Source: Sophora flavescens
Taxonomy: Eukaryota > Streptophyta > Magnoliopsida > Fabales > Fabaceae
DNA: 64,000 nt
Reading direction: 5' to 3'
NCBI GenBank assembly: GCA_030762895.1
Contig: CM061067.1
Coordinates: forward strand, 56,144,200 to 56,208,199
The notes beneath the pieces were generated by a model. That model ran no database searches. It was not told the DNA's origin and saw only the letters and a program-made list of their open reading frames with translations. Shown piece by piece: positions 22,493-33,490 of this stretch (position 1 is its first letter; each line of letters begins with the position of its first letter). A program made the translations under genes and the position numbers.

Positions 22493-23413
22493 ACTTGTAG
22501 CAAGTGGTCTGCGCCGCTAGGCATGTGCGATCTCCATGATTCAACCCACACCTATGACAACCGGTGCCCTTGTCAGTCTGGGCTCCATGCACTTGCTTCC
22601 CTTTGTTGATGGAGGAGACTGGTCGCAAATGCTTCTGAATTTTCCCATCCTTGCCCTGAAATCTCTTTCCATCGCTAAGAATTTTCTCCTTTTGCCTCTC
22701 GGCCAGCACAACTTGCATATTATTCTCTGCCACCCTACACTTGTTCACAAGAGTGGGGTAGTCTCGAATTTCTAGGAGTCCGATAAGGCTCTGCAGCTCT
22801 AGCCTCAAACCCTGCTCGAATTTAATTGCTTTCCATTGACCAACAGGATTATCCCTCACTTGAGCAGAGAACCTTGCAAGGCTCTCAAACTTGACCATAT
22901 ATTCAATTACTGTCATACTCCCCTGACGAAACTGTAGAAACTCCATCTCCTTCTGTATCCGGACACTGTGCGGAAAGTATTTCTCCAGAAAAACCTCCTT
23001 GAATCGGTCCCATGTGATAGGGGCACCTGAAGCAAGCAACTCGCCCCTAGCACAGTCCCACCAGTGCTCTGCATCCGACTCTAGCATATAGGTGGAAAAT
23101 CCACCTTCTGAGCATCAGAGCACCTAATGGCTCGGAAGATCTTCTCTAATTTCATCAATCATTCCTCTACCTCAATAGGATCGGTGGTACCTCGAAAAGC
23201 AGGCGGGTTATTGTTCCAGAATTCTAACAGACCCCTGTACTGTTGATCTGGAGCTGCAACCGGCACCATGTTAAGCACGTCCCCATTATCCCTCATCTGA
23301 CGGAGAGTCTCCGTCTGCTCCTGCATAACTCTGGCCATTCGAGCCAAAGTCGCTGCAAGTGCATCATTTCTCCCTCGCCTGTTTGCCGCCATAATCTGCA
23401 TACCACCATTCAA
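22350..23413 (-). pseudogene. E5 gag, interrupted
   Basis: Two open pieces, 23159-23413 (N-terminus, ending NNPPAFRGTTDPIEVEE) and 22350-23087, separated by a stop and a frame change. The second holds the capsid-type Gag domain (AEHWWDCARGEL, FLEKYFPHSVR) and a zinc knuckle CYKCGKVGHYARNC (C-x2-C-x4-H-x4-C) for binding the element RNA. Confidence 0.87.
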
Positions 23414-23534
23414 ACAGTGGGTTGATCAAGTCCAATATCCAAATGAATAGAATGCAGAATTATAACTCAACCAAGCATCCTACCCGCCCAAGTTTTGATT
23501 TAGAAATACCACAGTCCGATATAGAATTGAACTA

Positions 23535-23545
23535 CTCTGATACCA
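23535..23545 (-). other. E5 primer-binding site, initiator tRNA-Met
   Basis: The minus strand reads TGGTATCAGAG four bases inside the 5' LTR, the standard plant site complementary to tRNA-iMet. Confidence 0.9.
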
Positions 23546-23549
23546 TAAA

Positions 23550-25480
23550 TGTAACACCCTTCGTTACATTAGTAACCCAAAACAAAATCAATGAAAAATC
23601 CTTTAAATAGTTTTAAATTAAACAAACATGTCATAAAAATTTCGCTACTTAATCGGGTCTGAAAATACCTCATATTAATTAAAATAGATATAAAGTATCC
23701 AAGCGATAATATAATAATAAATCCATACATCCAAATAAAAACCCCAAGCTTCAAAAACCAGGAATCTACTAATAAACCCAACGATAAATAAATAAAAACG
23801 TCTAGCCACATACGGCTCCTTATTTAAGCAAATACTAACCAAGCTAGGAATAATAACTAAGAAGATTCGCTAGGTCTTCAATCCTCTTCAGTTCCAGTGA
23901 TGTCGTCCTCGTGCTCTGAAAACAACACTTTTAATGAGATATAATCACAGTGAATAAAAATAATCGTTTGATGAAAAGGTTCGCAAATAGTGTTGTTTTC
24001 AGCCGGCACGGTAACCGGAAAAACATTCATGATACCCGCTAATTTTTAAAATATCGAATATAATAAACCTCCAAAATAATAAATATATATAAATAAAATT
24101 AATGTCAAGCATTTAAAGTACAAACTCATAAGCTCAGCAACGGTCACATCTCATTGCATTTAATCACATTCACCATGCAAACTCTACACAATGCAACTCC
24201 ACGAACATGACTCGGTGGTTCCCAGAATCACTTAACTTGACTCTTTGGTTCCCAGAACCGGTGTGAATCCCAGATCCACTAAGGTCTATGAGCTCATATC
24301 CATGCAATGGCGTCCCACTGCCTCCTCCATCCCGGATGGGGGTATCTAATATTCCATCCCAAATGTGAATATTTTAATAGATTGGTATCCCATCCCAGAT
24401 GGTGATATCTCTCATTCTATTCTCGGAATAGAATGTATACCGTCATCCCTTCCCAGAAGGTGATGACCAACTCATATACACTATGCAATATGCCATCCCA
24501 GATGACTACCAAATATTTTCTCAACCTCCATGCATCAATTACATAGGCACTATAACAGGATTTAAAACACAAACACAACCATAACATATAAGTCCTTAAT
24601 ATAATTTATGCTTGTTATAGTACATGTATTAACTAACAGGAGCGTAGCATATATGTATTAATAGAAATCTATTATCAAAATTGGAACAATCATAAATACA
24701 TAAACAAATGAATCCATGAAAGAAACACATGATGCAGAAAAATATTATGCCACTGCAAGGTTACGCACAGTGCGGATTTGGGTACTTATATATCTATTTA
24801 TTTTCTTTATTTCTATTATTTTATTGCCATCAAACATAAAAAGAATAACAAGAAAATTACACCCACTAAATCAATTCATCAAGTGACATGAAAATATTTC
24901 ACAATTCCAAATAAAAATCATGCACTCTAAAATCTTAATTTTTGTGATTAACAAATCTATATGACAAAGCTTCAAATTTATCGTATCATGAAAGTGTGAG
25001 AAAAAAAATATTTTAACTCACCTTTTGCAGACCTCCAATGTGCTCTAAAAATTACGTATGATAAGGATTTGCGCCTCCCTAAAAATTCCCCTCCCGTTTG
25101 GTGGCGTTCTTGGATCTGTGTTGTTACGATTGTACTGGCAAGGAATAGAAATACCCTTCACGTCTCTTGTGCGGCGCCCCTGATCCCTTCTTCTTTTTTC
25201 GTTACTATCCTTTATATAATATACATAGTCAGCGCATTAGGTTTGTTCTTTTTTTTTTTCTCTTTATTTTTTTTCTTTTTATTTAGCCAAAACCTTGGCT
25301 GCTTGGGCTTAACGCCCAAGTATCTCTTTTTTTTCTTTCAAATAAATAAATATATATATATATATATATATAATTATAAAATAATTTTTATTTATTCTCA
25401 TACTAACAATTCTACACTTTAAACTCATACCGACTTAATCTTTTATTAAAGTAATTATATTTGAATTTTGGGATGTTACA
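23550..25480 (-). repeat. E5 5' LTR
   Basis: 1931 bp, TGTAACACCC to GGGATGTTACA, nearly identical to 17006-18930. Contains a (TA)n run at 25350-25372. Confidence 0.93.
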
Positions 25481-27509
25481 CTTCCTCCTCTTCTGATGAG
25501 AGTAGCTCCGCCACTCCTGATGCCACACCCGTTCCTAAGCGTCGTAAGCGCACCAATAGGATGCATAGAGTCTCATACCCAGATATTAATATTCCTGGGT
25601 ATTTCTGGGTAAGGCCAGATGCGGGAGCCTTTCACTCCAACTTCAGGGACCTTGAATCCCTCGAAGCCATAAAAACCAAGGTTGCTACTAAACGAGGCAC
25701 TGTAGAGTGCCTTCCTTGTGCAGAAGATGATCATGTTTTCTTCGCCCCCCTTCAGATGAGCCACACTTTACATATGTACAAGACCTTTTTTGAACAAATT
25801 GGTGTTTTCATTCCCTTCATCCCATTCGAGTGCGAAGTCCTGAGAGCTATGAACGTTGCTCCTATCGAGCTTCACCCGAATAGTTGGGCCTTCTTGAAAT
25901 CCTTCCAAATTCTGTGTGGCCGGATAGGGATAGAGGCTACTGCTCCTAAGTTTCTTTACTTTTACAGAGTTCGGTTCGGTGACCGAGTTGGCTGGATCTC
26001 CCTGAGTGGGGTTAAGCAGAGGGGGATTATCGGGCTCTATAAGAGCTCGTATAAGTTTTTCAAGTCGAATTTTTTCAAAGTCCGACCTACTGAGGGTAAT
26101 GAATCTTTCTTTTTTGACTCGGCTGCAAACCCTAAATTTCCCTTATACTGGCAACCACACCCTTCCAAATTTTCTAGCTATGACCTCTGCTCTATGACTG
26201 CTCAAGAGCGAGCCGGTGTTGAGGCTCTAAAACTTTATCCTCGGCCATTACCTTGTGGAAGGCTTTTAAAGCTTCCTACATCTTCCACTCGGCAAGCCGA
26301 CTTTGAATGTAAGTAGCTTTTTGTTGACAAGTGTTAGTTTATCCTGTAGCGTGCTTATTGTATCTGACCGATTTCCTTCTTGCAGTGATAATGGGGAAGT
26401 TCAACTACAAGGCCCTGATGAAGAAGTCGGCTAATCAAGCTACTGGTGGATCAACTCCAGCTTCAAATGTCAAGGGGAAGAAAAAGAAGGTTGTTGAAGC
26501 TTCTGACCTGAACACTCGCCTTCCTAAAAGGACTCGGGAAGACATTCAGTCCAAGGTCCCGATAAGAAGTTCTTCTCCCCTGCTGATGGTTGAAGAAACT
26601 CCTGCTGCTGATAAGAGGTTGGGCAATGCTCCCATGGTGATCGATCATACTTCGGACACCAAATGGTACAATGGAAACTGCAACTTGGGCATCAGCTCGC
26701 TTTGGGGGTATGAGTTCGACCCTGCTACCCTCATCGACGGCCAAGTTCTAAAACCTTCTGATGCTCGACTCTTCTTGGAGCATGGGCCTGATGAGAGTAT
26801 GGAGGCGGCTGCTGCCTATGCTCTCCGGATCGCCTCAATTACTCGTTTCTGGAGCCACCAGATTGCTGATAATGTCAAGAAAATGGAGGTGATGAGGGTC
26901 GATGCGGCTCGTGCCTTGAGGGCGAGGGAATAGCTGGCTCAGGCTGTGGCCAAGTGTGAGGAGCAAGCTCGGGCTGTTGGCCAGCTGAAGGCCCAAAAGG
27001 CGGAGTTGGAGAAAGGTAAGACTGCTCTTCAGGCCGAGCTTGACATAGAAAATGAGGAGAAGGCCAGCTTGCAGAAGGCCTTGGAGGACTCTTGTGGTTC
27101 CTGTGCTCAGCTTCAGCAATCGTTAGAGGCTGAGAGAGGGTCCAAGCAGAGGCTTCAAGGCGATTTGGACGAGGTTGTCTCCAACACTATGAAGGAGCAT
27201 GCCAGCGGGTTCTGCCGGGCTGTGAAGCAGATTCATCGTTTTAACCCTGATGCTGACTTCTCTCGGGTGGATGTGGATAAGGACTTCAGAAGGATGGAGT
27301 CATGGTCCCTTTATCCGAGCTCAAGGATGAAGAAGAGGCAGGTCATGAGGAAGAGGAAGTTGAGGAACAAGTTGTTGAGGAGGGGGGAAATGGAGGAAAG
27401 GCTCTGCCTAATCCATATTCTGCAGATTTCTGCTATTCCTCCGAGTGTCGAGGATGTCCTCAACTCTACTCCTGTTGAAATTGTTGCTAGTGGGGATGCC
27501 CATGAGTAA

Positions 27510-28608
27510 CTTAGGAAAACAATTTTTATTATGTATTTCGCTCCTAGGGCAGTGCCCTTTTTATTTTGGAATCTTATGTACTCTGGGCCTTGCCCTTTTA
27601 AGTAATGTAATTGTGTTTTTGTTTCTGGTTTATGAGTTGTTTTTTACTTTTCAAACTTAGAAAATTTTCTAAGTGTTTTTATGTTCATGCCTCGTTTTTA
27701 CCTGTCGACTTTTGGAGCTCAATCTTGTAACTTTTTTCTAAGTTAGTGCTTGGCTTTTACATTTTTGCGTGTTACTCGGCTTATTCGAGTTTTTTGGAGC
27801 TCGGAATACCTCTTGGTTTTTAAATAACTTTAGGCATTGTTTACCTCTTTAGGTTCGGCCATGCAACCCCAGCTCGGTCGATTTTAGCTCGGATTACCTC
27901 TTTAGGTTGCTAATTACCTTAAGGCATTGTTTACCTCTTTAGGTTTTTATTTACCTTTAGGCATTGTTTACTTCTTTAGGTTCGGCATTTCGACCTTAAC
28001 TTGGTCGATTTTAGCTCGGTCAACCTTTTCAGGTCTTTAGTTTTTGCCTCTTTAGGTTCAGCATTTCGACCTCAACTCGGTCGATTTTAGCTCGGTCAAC
28101 ATTTTTAGGCTCTTTAAGTTTTGCCTCTTTAGGTTTGGCATTTCGACCTCAACTCGATCAATTTTAGCTCGGTCAACCTTTTTAGGTTCTTAGTTTTTGC
28201 CTCTTTAGGTCCGGCATTTCGACTTCAAATCGGTCGATTTTAGCTCGGTCAACCTTTTTAGACTTTTAACTACCTTTAGATGTTGTTTACCTTTTTAGGC
28301 TTGGCATTTCGACCTCGGTTCAGTCAATTTTAGCTCGGTCAACCTTTTTAGGTTCTTAGTTTTTGCCTCTTTAGGTCCGGCATTTCGACTTCAACTCGAT
28401 CGATTTTAGCTTGGTCAACCTTTTTAGGCTTTTAGTTTTTCATAAATAAAATTTTGACCATATAACAATATTATTGCCTAATAGCGCAACTGAAAATGAT
28501 TCTATTTATTTATTTTTCTGGGTGTGCCTCATTAAAACCTTCCTGGTCAAAACCTTGTGGGAAAAAGATCGGGATAGGAAAAAGAGTACATCACCTACTT
28601 ACATAACT
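27510..28608. repeat. E2 region between aORF and pol with a 76-bp tandem array
   Basis: Repeat units beginning GGTTCGGCATTTCGACC start at about 27852, 27979, 28055, 28132, 28208, 28298 and 28374, so the basic period is 76-77 bp with two longer units. Each unit also carries CTCGGTCGATTTTAGCTCGG. The array sits between the convergent ends of the aORF and pol. No gene. Confidence 0.85.
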
Positions 28609-28950
28609 TTAACTAAAATAAAACTTAAGGTGGAAAGTGTTCCATGTTCTTGGAACAGCCTTTCCTGACAACTCTTCTAGCCTATAAGCATCATTTCCTA
28701 GATTTTCAACTATTCTGAATGGGCCATACCAGTTTGCTGTGAACTTACCCTCTTTGGAGTCTTTTCTCGCATCGTTTTGCAATCTCAGCACTAGGTCACC
28801 TTGCACAAATTCCCTTGGCTGCAACCTCGAGTTGTACTTCCTAGTTTCTTTTTGCTTGCATAGTTCTTCTCTGATTTTTGCCTGATCTCGGACTTCCTCA
28901 ACCATGTCAAGCTCAACTCGGATTTCTTCTTCGTTCTTACTTTGGTCGTG
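28609..28950 (-). pseudogene. E2 integrase C-terminus, cut off by E4
   Basis: Encodes VEEVRDQAKI ... RLQNDARKDSKEG ... WYGPFRIVENLG, matching E1 at 228-524. Its upstream part continues at 36497 on the other side of E4. Confidence 0.87.
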
Positions 28951-28955
28951 ATGCT

Positions 28956-30533
28956 TGATGAGTGTGATTCCACCTCATCTTTGTCCATCATTTTGCATGC
29001 ATTTTCATGTAGTTTAGGCATATTTTTATTAGATTTTAGGTTAATTTTCCTTTGGAACGGGTAAGGCGGTTTTCGTGTGTTGTTTTGCAGATATCAAGGG
29101 TAAATTGCTCAAGATCAACCATGATGAAGTTTGGATGAAGATGGAGCTTTAAAACTGAAGAAAATGAGCCAAACAGAGCCCATCACGGCCTAGCCGTGAT
29201 GCTCATCACGGCCATGATCGAGCAAAACTGAAAAAGAAGAAAGGTCAAGTCGAGTGCATCACGGCCTGGCCGTGATAGCCATCACGGCCGTGACCCAAAA
29301 CCACCAAAAGTCGGAGCACATCACGGCCCGGTAGTGAAATTCTTCACGGCCATTACGGAGGGCTCGCGTCGCGAGCATCATTCTCGCCCGAGAGACCGAA
29401 TCTGCATTGCAACCGAAGCGGAGGCAGAGTCACGGCCTGGCCGTGATGGCCATCACGGCCGTGACGCGCATTACTTGGACCTGAAGAAACCGAAATAGAT
29501 CAGATTTTGAGTTGGTTTGGGACTCTAACTTCCCCATTTCTATAAATATGGACCAAGGCATCAGATACAGGGGGGAATAATCTACACATTAGGGGCTACT
29601 ACTCTAGGCATAGATTTAGGATCTCTTCTCCTCTTCTCCTCTCTTCTCTTTTCTGATTTTCAGTATGTTGTCAACCCAGCTTGTCATCTCCATGGCAAGA
29701 CTGGAGTAGTAGCTTAGTTTCTAGGGACTAGGGCTCTGCCCGAAGTTTGTTTATGATGTAAATTTGATGTAAACTCTTTGTTAATTACGAATTACTTTAG
29801 ATCTGATTTCTAGTGTGTTTATCACTCATAAATTTCGGCAACCGTTTATTTACGTGACATAGACGTTCTAAGGAGGAACCTAACGGTGAACTTAGGATCT
29901 CTAGGGTGATTCACTCGTAAAGCCCGGCAGCCACTGGTTTGTGAGATGTGAATGATCCAAGGAGGAACCTAGCGGTGAACTAGGGTTATTTGCATGACCG
30001 AGACATTTCAAGGAGGAACCTAGCGGTGAACTTGGGTGTCGGACCTATAGAAGTCAGACTTGGGACTGAAATCACGAGAGTTAGAAGCCGTCCCTCGAGG
30101 AGCAACGAGTTGTCACGGAACGCAAAGGGTCCAATCTGGGATCGACTACCACGAGAGTAGGGGTCGGGTCAATTGGGCACGGCTTTTGTAACCCGAGAGG
30201 GAGCTTAAGCTATCAGAGGATAAACTCGCCTTCAAGGCAATTTCGGTAATCAACAAAGGTAAATCAGTTAGCAACATAAACAACCTCAAATCCCTAGGAA
30301 CCCGTTTTAGATAAAAACCCCATAAACAATTGTTTTCTGTTTTAATTGTTCTCTGCTCATCTATCTTTCAATTCAAAAACCAATTTCAAAACCCTCTCTA
30401 AAAAGTCCAGAACTTAATCGATTCGAAATTCATTGTGATTCGGGAACACAGTCTCTGTGGGTTCGATATCTTTTATTACTTGACGGCAGTCCGGTACACT
30501 TGCCGGATTCGCACGTGCATCCGCACGACATCA
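28956..30533 (+). repeat. E4 5' LTR
   Basis: 1578 bp, TGATGAGTGTG to GCACGACATCA. TATAAATA at 29541-29548 is the probable promoter. Four palindrome units occupy about 29180-29465 upstream of it. Downstream, AAGGAGGAACCTA(A/G)CGGTGAACT recurs three times at about 29875-30020. Confidence 0.93.
29541..29548 (+). promoter_or_regulatory. E4 LTR TATA box
   Basis: TATAAATA in TTTCTATAAATATGGACC. A transcript would start near 29570-29575. The same box occurs in the 3' LTR at about 35487 and, inverted, in E4'. Confidence 0.7.
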
Positions 30534-30539
30534 AGTTTT

Positions 30540-30557
30540 TGGCGCCGTTGCCGGGGA
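30540..30557 (+). other. E4 primer-binding site (tRNA-Asp type)
   Basis: TGGCGCCGTTGCCGGGGA shortly after the LTR, identical to that of E3. Confidence 0.85.
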
Positions 30558-30721
30558 CTGTGCCTTTTCGAATCTCAATTCAAATTTTGAATTGATTTTT
30601 CTGGACCTTTTCTTTTTGTTTGATTTTTATTTCTGAAAAATTTTATAAAAAAAAATAAAAAAAAATAAAAATAAAAATAAAAAAATAAAATTTCTTTTCC
30701 TTCTATTGTATCCATCTCTCT

Positions 30722-33049
30722 GTGTGTTATATGCAAAGATCTCTAAGTCTTGGGAGCCTTAGTGAGATTGATCCGGAGATCGAGAGGACCTTCCACAGAC
30801 GTAGAAGACTACAAAGAGAGGGAGAAAGGTTGAGTCCCGTTCCACTCATGGCGAATCAACCGGATACAAAGCCTTTGAAGGACTACGCAGCCCCAAATGC
30901 GAGAGGCTTGCGAACTGGGATTGCAAGGCCAGAGATTGAGGCGGAGAACTACACCATACCGCCTATGCTAATCAACATGATTAGGCAACATCAATTCGGA
31001 GGATTGCCTTCGGAGGACCCGACCGATCATATAGAAACATTCTTAGAGTTCACCGATGCAATCAGGATTAATGGAGCCTCAGTCGATGTTGTACGTTTGA
31101 GACTGTTCCCCTCATCTCTCACTGGAAAGGCGAAGGCCTGGCTTAAGCAAATCCCTGCTAACACTTTGACCACTTGGGACCAATTGGAGCAGGCGTTCTT
31201 GGAGAAATTCTTCCCTCCATCCAAGACGGCCTACATAAGAACCCAGATCACCGGCTTCTTCCAGAAAGACGGAGAATCATTATCGGAAGCTTGGGATCGA
31301 TACAAGGGACTGCTGGAGTCGTGCCCACATCACGGACTCGAGAGGTGGTTAATAGTGCACACCTTCTATAACGGATTGGACTACTCTTTGAAGGTGTCAC
31401 TAGATTCTGCAGCCGGTGGAGCGTTTATGAATAGGCCTCTCACTGAGGCATTCAACATCATCGAGAATGTCGCCACCAACTACCACCAATGGGGATCCGA
31501 AAGAGGTAATAACCCGAACAAGATTTCGGGGGGTAAGTTTGAGGTAAATAGCACAGATCTTATTATGTCAAAGATAGACTCACTTAATAAACGTTTTGAT
31601 CGGCTGGAAAGAGCTAATGTGAGTGCATTAGGTGCTACTAACCTTGTTTGTGAGATTTGTGGAATGCAGGGACATGACATGATGGGATGCCCACATGGAT
31701 CCGGCGCTTCGGGTGAGCAAGTGAACTCTTGTAACAACTACTATGATACGAACCCGAAGCTGCCCAACTATGCTCCCCCAAATCCCTACAACCAAAGAAG
31801 GAACAACCCTTACCTCCCTTACGGCAACTACAGCAACACGCTCAACCATGAGTTCCAAGAAGGTCAAGGTAATAAGAGAACCACACCGGGGTACCCTCAG
31901 GTACAAAGATCTAAACTCGAGACTTTATTTGAAAGTTTTGTCGAAACTCAGACAAAACAGAATGAGGAGTTTAGACAACAAGGAAGGGCAGTGAGTGAGG
32001 CAATAAAGGATCTAGCATCTAAGGTAGACAACTTAGCAACTCATAACAAGATGCTAGAAACCAAGATTGCCCAACAAGCCAGCACGTACTCGAGACCTAA
32101 GGGTGCATTCCCGGGGCAACCCGAAGCAAATCCCAATGAGCATTGCAATGTCATACACTTGAGGGATGATAAGCTTGGGGTGGGGGTAGCTGAAATGGAC
32201 GTGGAACCGGAGGAGGACACGAACGAAAAAGAAGAGCCAGAACCGAAATACGTCCCTCCACCACCGTACCAACCCCCGATACCTTTCCCACAGAGGTTGG
32301 TCAGGAAAAAGCAAGTAGATGTAGAGACTAAAATGCCTACTAAACTGAAAGACCCAGGTAGTTTCTCCATCGCTTGCTCGATTGAACAAGTGCAAATTGA
32401 CCAAGCCTTATGTGACCTAGGGGCTAGTGCGAGCTTGATGTCCCTCACTATCATGGAAAGGTTGGGAAGCAAAGAGTTGAGACCATTCAAATTCCCCTTA
32501 CAAATTGCGGATGGCTCAACTAGGACTCCTCTAGGCATACTAGAGAATGTTCCTGTAAAGGTAGGGAAAATTCTCATCCCTACCGACTTCCTGGTATTGG
32601 ACATGAAAGGGAATTCTAAATTCCCCATCATTTTAGGAAGGCCATTCTTGGCAACCGCTGGAGCATTAATAGACGTAAGGAATGGCAAACTCTCTCTAAA
32701 TGTAGAGGAAAGTAGGGTAAATTTTCAGTTGATTAACTCTTGTAACAACCCTCCTTTTGAGAGCCATGTGTGCAGAATTGATGTAACGTCTCCAGCGGTA
32801 GAGAAAGAACTTAGCATGGAAGAAACCCCAAAGATTTGCACGGCTAATGATGCACCCAGCAGTGGTGAAGTTGGAGTTGTTGTCCATGCAGAAACAATAC
32901 TTCCGCCGGGAGGAAGGAAGGCTAGGAAGCTCCGAGAGAGAAGAGCAAAGCGGAAGCATTATTGGCCGTATGAGCAGAAACGGCTATTTGAAGGAGCTCA
33001 ATGGAAGAGAAGTGTGCCTGCACTTCTCCGCCCAGCCGACCCCGGTTGA
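30722..33049 (+). CDS. E4 Gag-protease polyprotein, 775 aa, intact
   Basis: Athila-type Gag. Residues about 75-250 carry the retrotransposon capsid domain (IPPMLINMIRQHQFGG, EDPTDHIETFLE, LTGKAKAWLK, FLEKFFPPSKT). A zinc knuckle C-x2-C-x4-H-x4-C (CEICGMQGHDMMGC) starts near residue 309. Coiled segments lie at about 395-450. A Pro-rich linker precedes the aspartic protease near residue 560 (CDLGASASLMS, with DLGAS as active site) and ILGRPFLATAGA near 635. The usual Athila text leading into RT is absent; the frame closes at 33049. ATG 30722 is the first in frame; the ATG at 30848 (MANQPD) is an alternative. In the cell it would form particles around element RNA. Confidence 0.9.
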   Translation: MCYMQRSLSLGSLSEIDPEIERTFHRRRRLQREGERLSPVPLMANQPDTKPLKDYAAPNARGLRTGIARPEIEAENYTIPPMLINMIRQHQFGGLPSEDPTDHIETFLEFTDAIRINGASVDVVRLRLFPSSLTGKAKAWLKQIPANTLTTWDQLEQAFLEKFFPPSKTAYIRTQITGFFQKDGESLSEAWDRYKGLLESCPHHGLERWLIVHTFYNGLDYSLKVSLDSAAGGAFMNRPLTEAFNIIENVATNYHQWGSERGNNPNKISGGKFEVNSTDLIMSKIDSLNKRFDRLERANVSALGATNLVCEICGMQGHDMMGCPHGSGASGEQVNSCNNYYDTNPKLPNYAPPNPYNQRRNNPYLPYGNYSNTLNHEFQEGQGNKRTTPGYPQVQRSKLETLFESFVETQTKQNEEFRQQGRAVSEAIKDLASKVDNLATHNKMLETKIAQQASTYSRPKGAFPGQPEANPNEHCNVIHLRDDKLGVGVAEMDVEPEEDTNEKEEPEPKYVPPPPYQPPIPFPQRLVRKKQVDVETKMPTKLKDPGSFSIACSIEQVQIDQALCDLGASASLMSLTIMERLGSKELRPFKFPLQIADGSTRTPLGILENVPVKVGKILIPTDFLVLDMKGNSKFPIILGRPFLATAGALIDVRNGKLSLNVEESRVNFQLINSCNNPPFESHVCRIDVTSPAVEKELSMEETPKICTANDAPSSGEVGVVVHAETILPPGGRKARKLRERRAKRKHYWPYEQKRLFEGAQWKRSVPALLRPADPG

Positions 33050-33145
33050 CTTGAGGAAGTATGGTCAAGCTTAAGACCATAAATAAGCGCTTCTTGGGAG
33101 GCAACCCAAGTTTTCTTTCCCTTTTTCGTTTTGTTTTTGAATTAA

Positions 33146-33175
33146 CCTCTTGAATAATTTGAGAAGATCAAGAGG
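33146..33175 (+). other. E4 post-ORF hairpin
   Basis: Stem CCTCTTGA (33146-33153) with TCAAGAGG (33168-33175) and loop ATAATTTGAGAAGA. Compared with E3, two stem positions change on both sides so that pairing is kept. Confidence 0.7.
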
Positions 33176-33261
33176 CAAAAATATCATTAATAGGTTTGTC
33201 TAGTGTTTTCAGGTTGAGAAAGAGAGGAAGAGCATAAAAAAAAAAAAAGGATAAATTCAGA

Positions 33262-33490
33262 GGCCATCACGCCCTGGCCGTGACAGTGGTCACGGCCGTG
33301 ATGAACTAAACAAGAGCACAGAAAGGAACACGGCCTAGCCGTGACAACCATCACGGGCGTGATGAGTAGGATGCCAAAGCCAGAGAGCATCACGGCCTAG
33401 CCGTGATGTAGATCACGGCCGTGACAGGGCAACTCCTGAGGATCAGAAACGATCACGGCCTTCCCGTGATAAGCCTCACGGCCGTGATAC
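33262..33490 (+). repeat. E4 3' palindrome array
   Basis: Four units, each made of an outer palindrome (TCACGGCCTAGCCGTGA type) and a second one (TCACGGCCGTGA type) 4-6 nt away, separated by different spacers of about 25-35 nt. The same design appears four times in each LTR. Confidence 0.8.

Larger units (their letters stand above)
17006..25480 (-). mobile_element. E5: Tekay-like chromovirus (Ty3/gypsy)
   Basis: 8475 bp, TSD CTTCC at 17001-17005 and 25481-25485. Minus-strand order: 5' LTR 23550-25480, initiator-Met primer site, gag, protease-RT-RNaseH, integrase with chromodomain, purine tract, 3' LTR 17006-18930. LTRs begin TGTAACACCC, common in Tekay/Del elements. The two LTRs differ at scattered positions only. 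gag-pol has stops, frameshifts and a lost RT catalytic residue. Confidence 0.92.
16868..27509 (+). pseudogene. E2 antisense extra ORF (aORF), spliced, split by E5
   Basis: Runs opposite to gag-pol. Part 1 is 16868-17005. E5 interrupts it, and the reading continues cleanly from the CTTCC duplication at 25481. The middle (about 25560-26308) is a globular plant-specific domain with FFEQIGVFIPFIPFE, the type found in extra ORFs of Tat elements. GTAAGT at 26309 and TTCTTGCAG ending at 26385 bound a 77-bp intron, and the frame stays open across it (IMGKFNYKALMKK). TAG at 26931-26933 is in frame. After it comes a Lys/Glu/Ala-rich coiled coil (about 26946-27180) and an acidic tail with a probable frameshift near 27300. 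Its role in the element is unknown; nuclear targeting or silencing evasion are speculation. Confidence 0.8.

Noticed and set aside
28474..28668. 62-64 aa plus-strand ORF seen at both 99-287 and 28474-28668
   Set aside because: It is the antisense shadow of the end of the E1/E2 pol region; sequence similarity follows from the elements being related.
32041..32688. 215-aa minus-strand ORF
   Set aside because: Antisense shadow of the intact E4 gag-protease frame, with no family features.
33262..33490. Palindromic repeats with unlike spacers, superficially CRISPR-like
   Set aside because: Plant nuclear DNA, only four units per block, spacers of uneven length, no cas genes, and the blocks belong to a retrotransposon.
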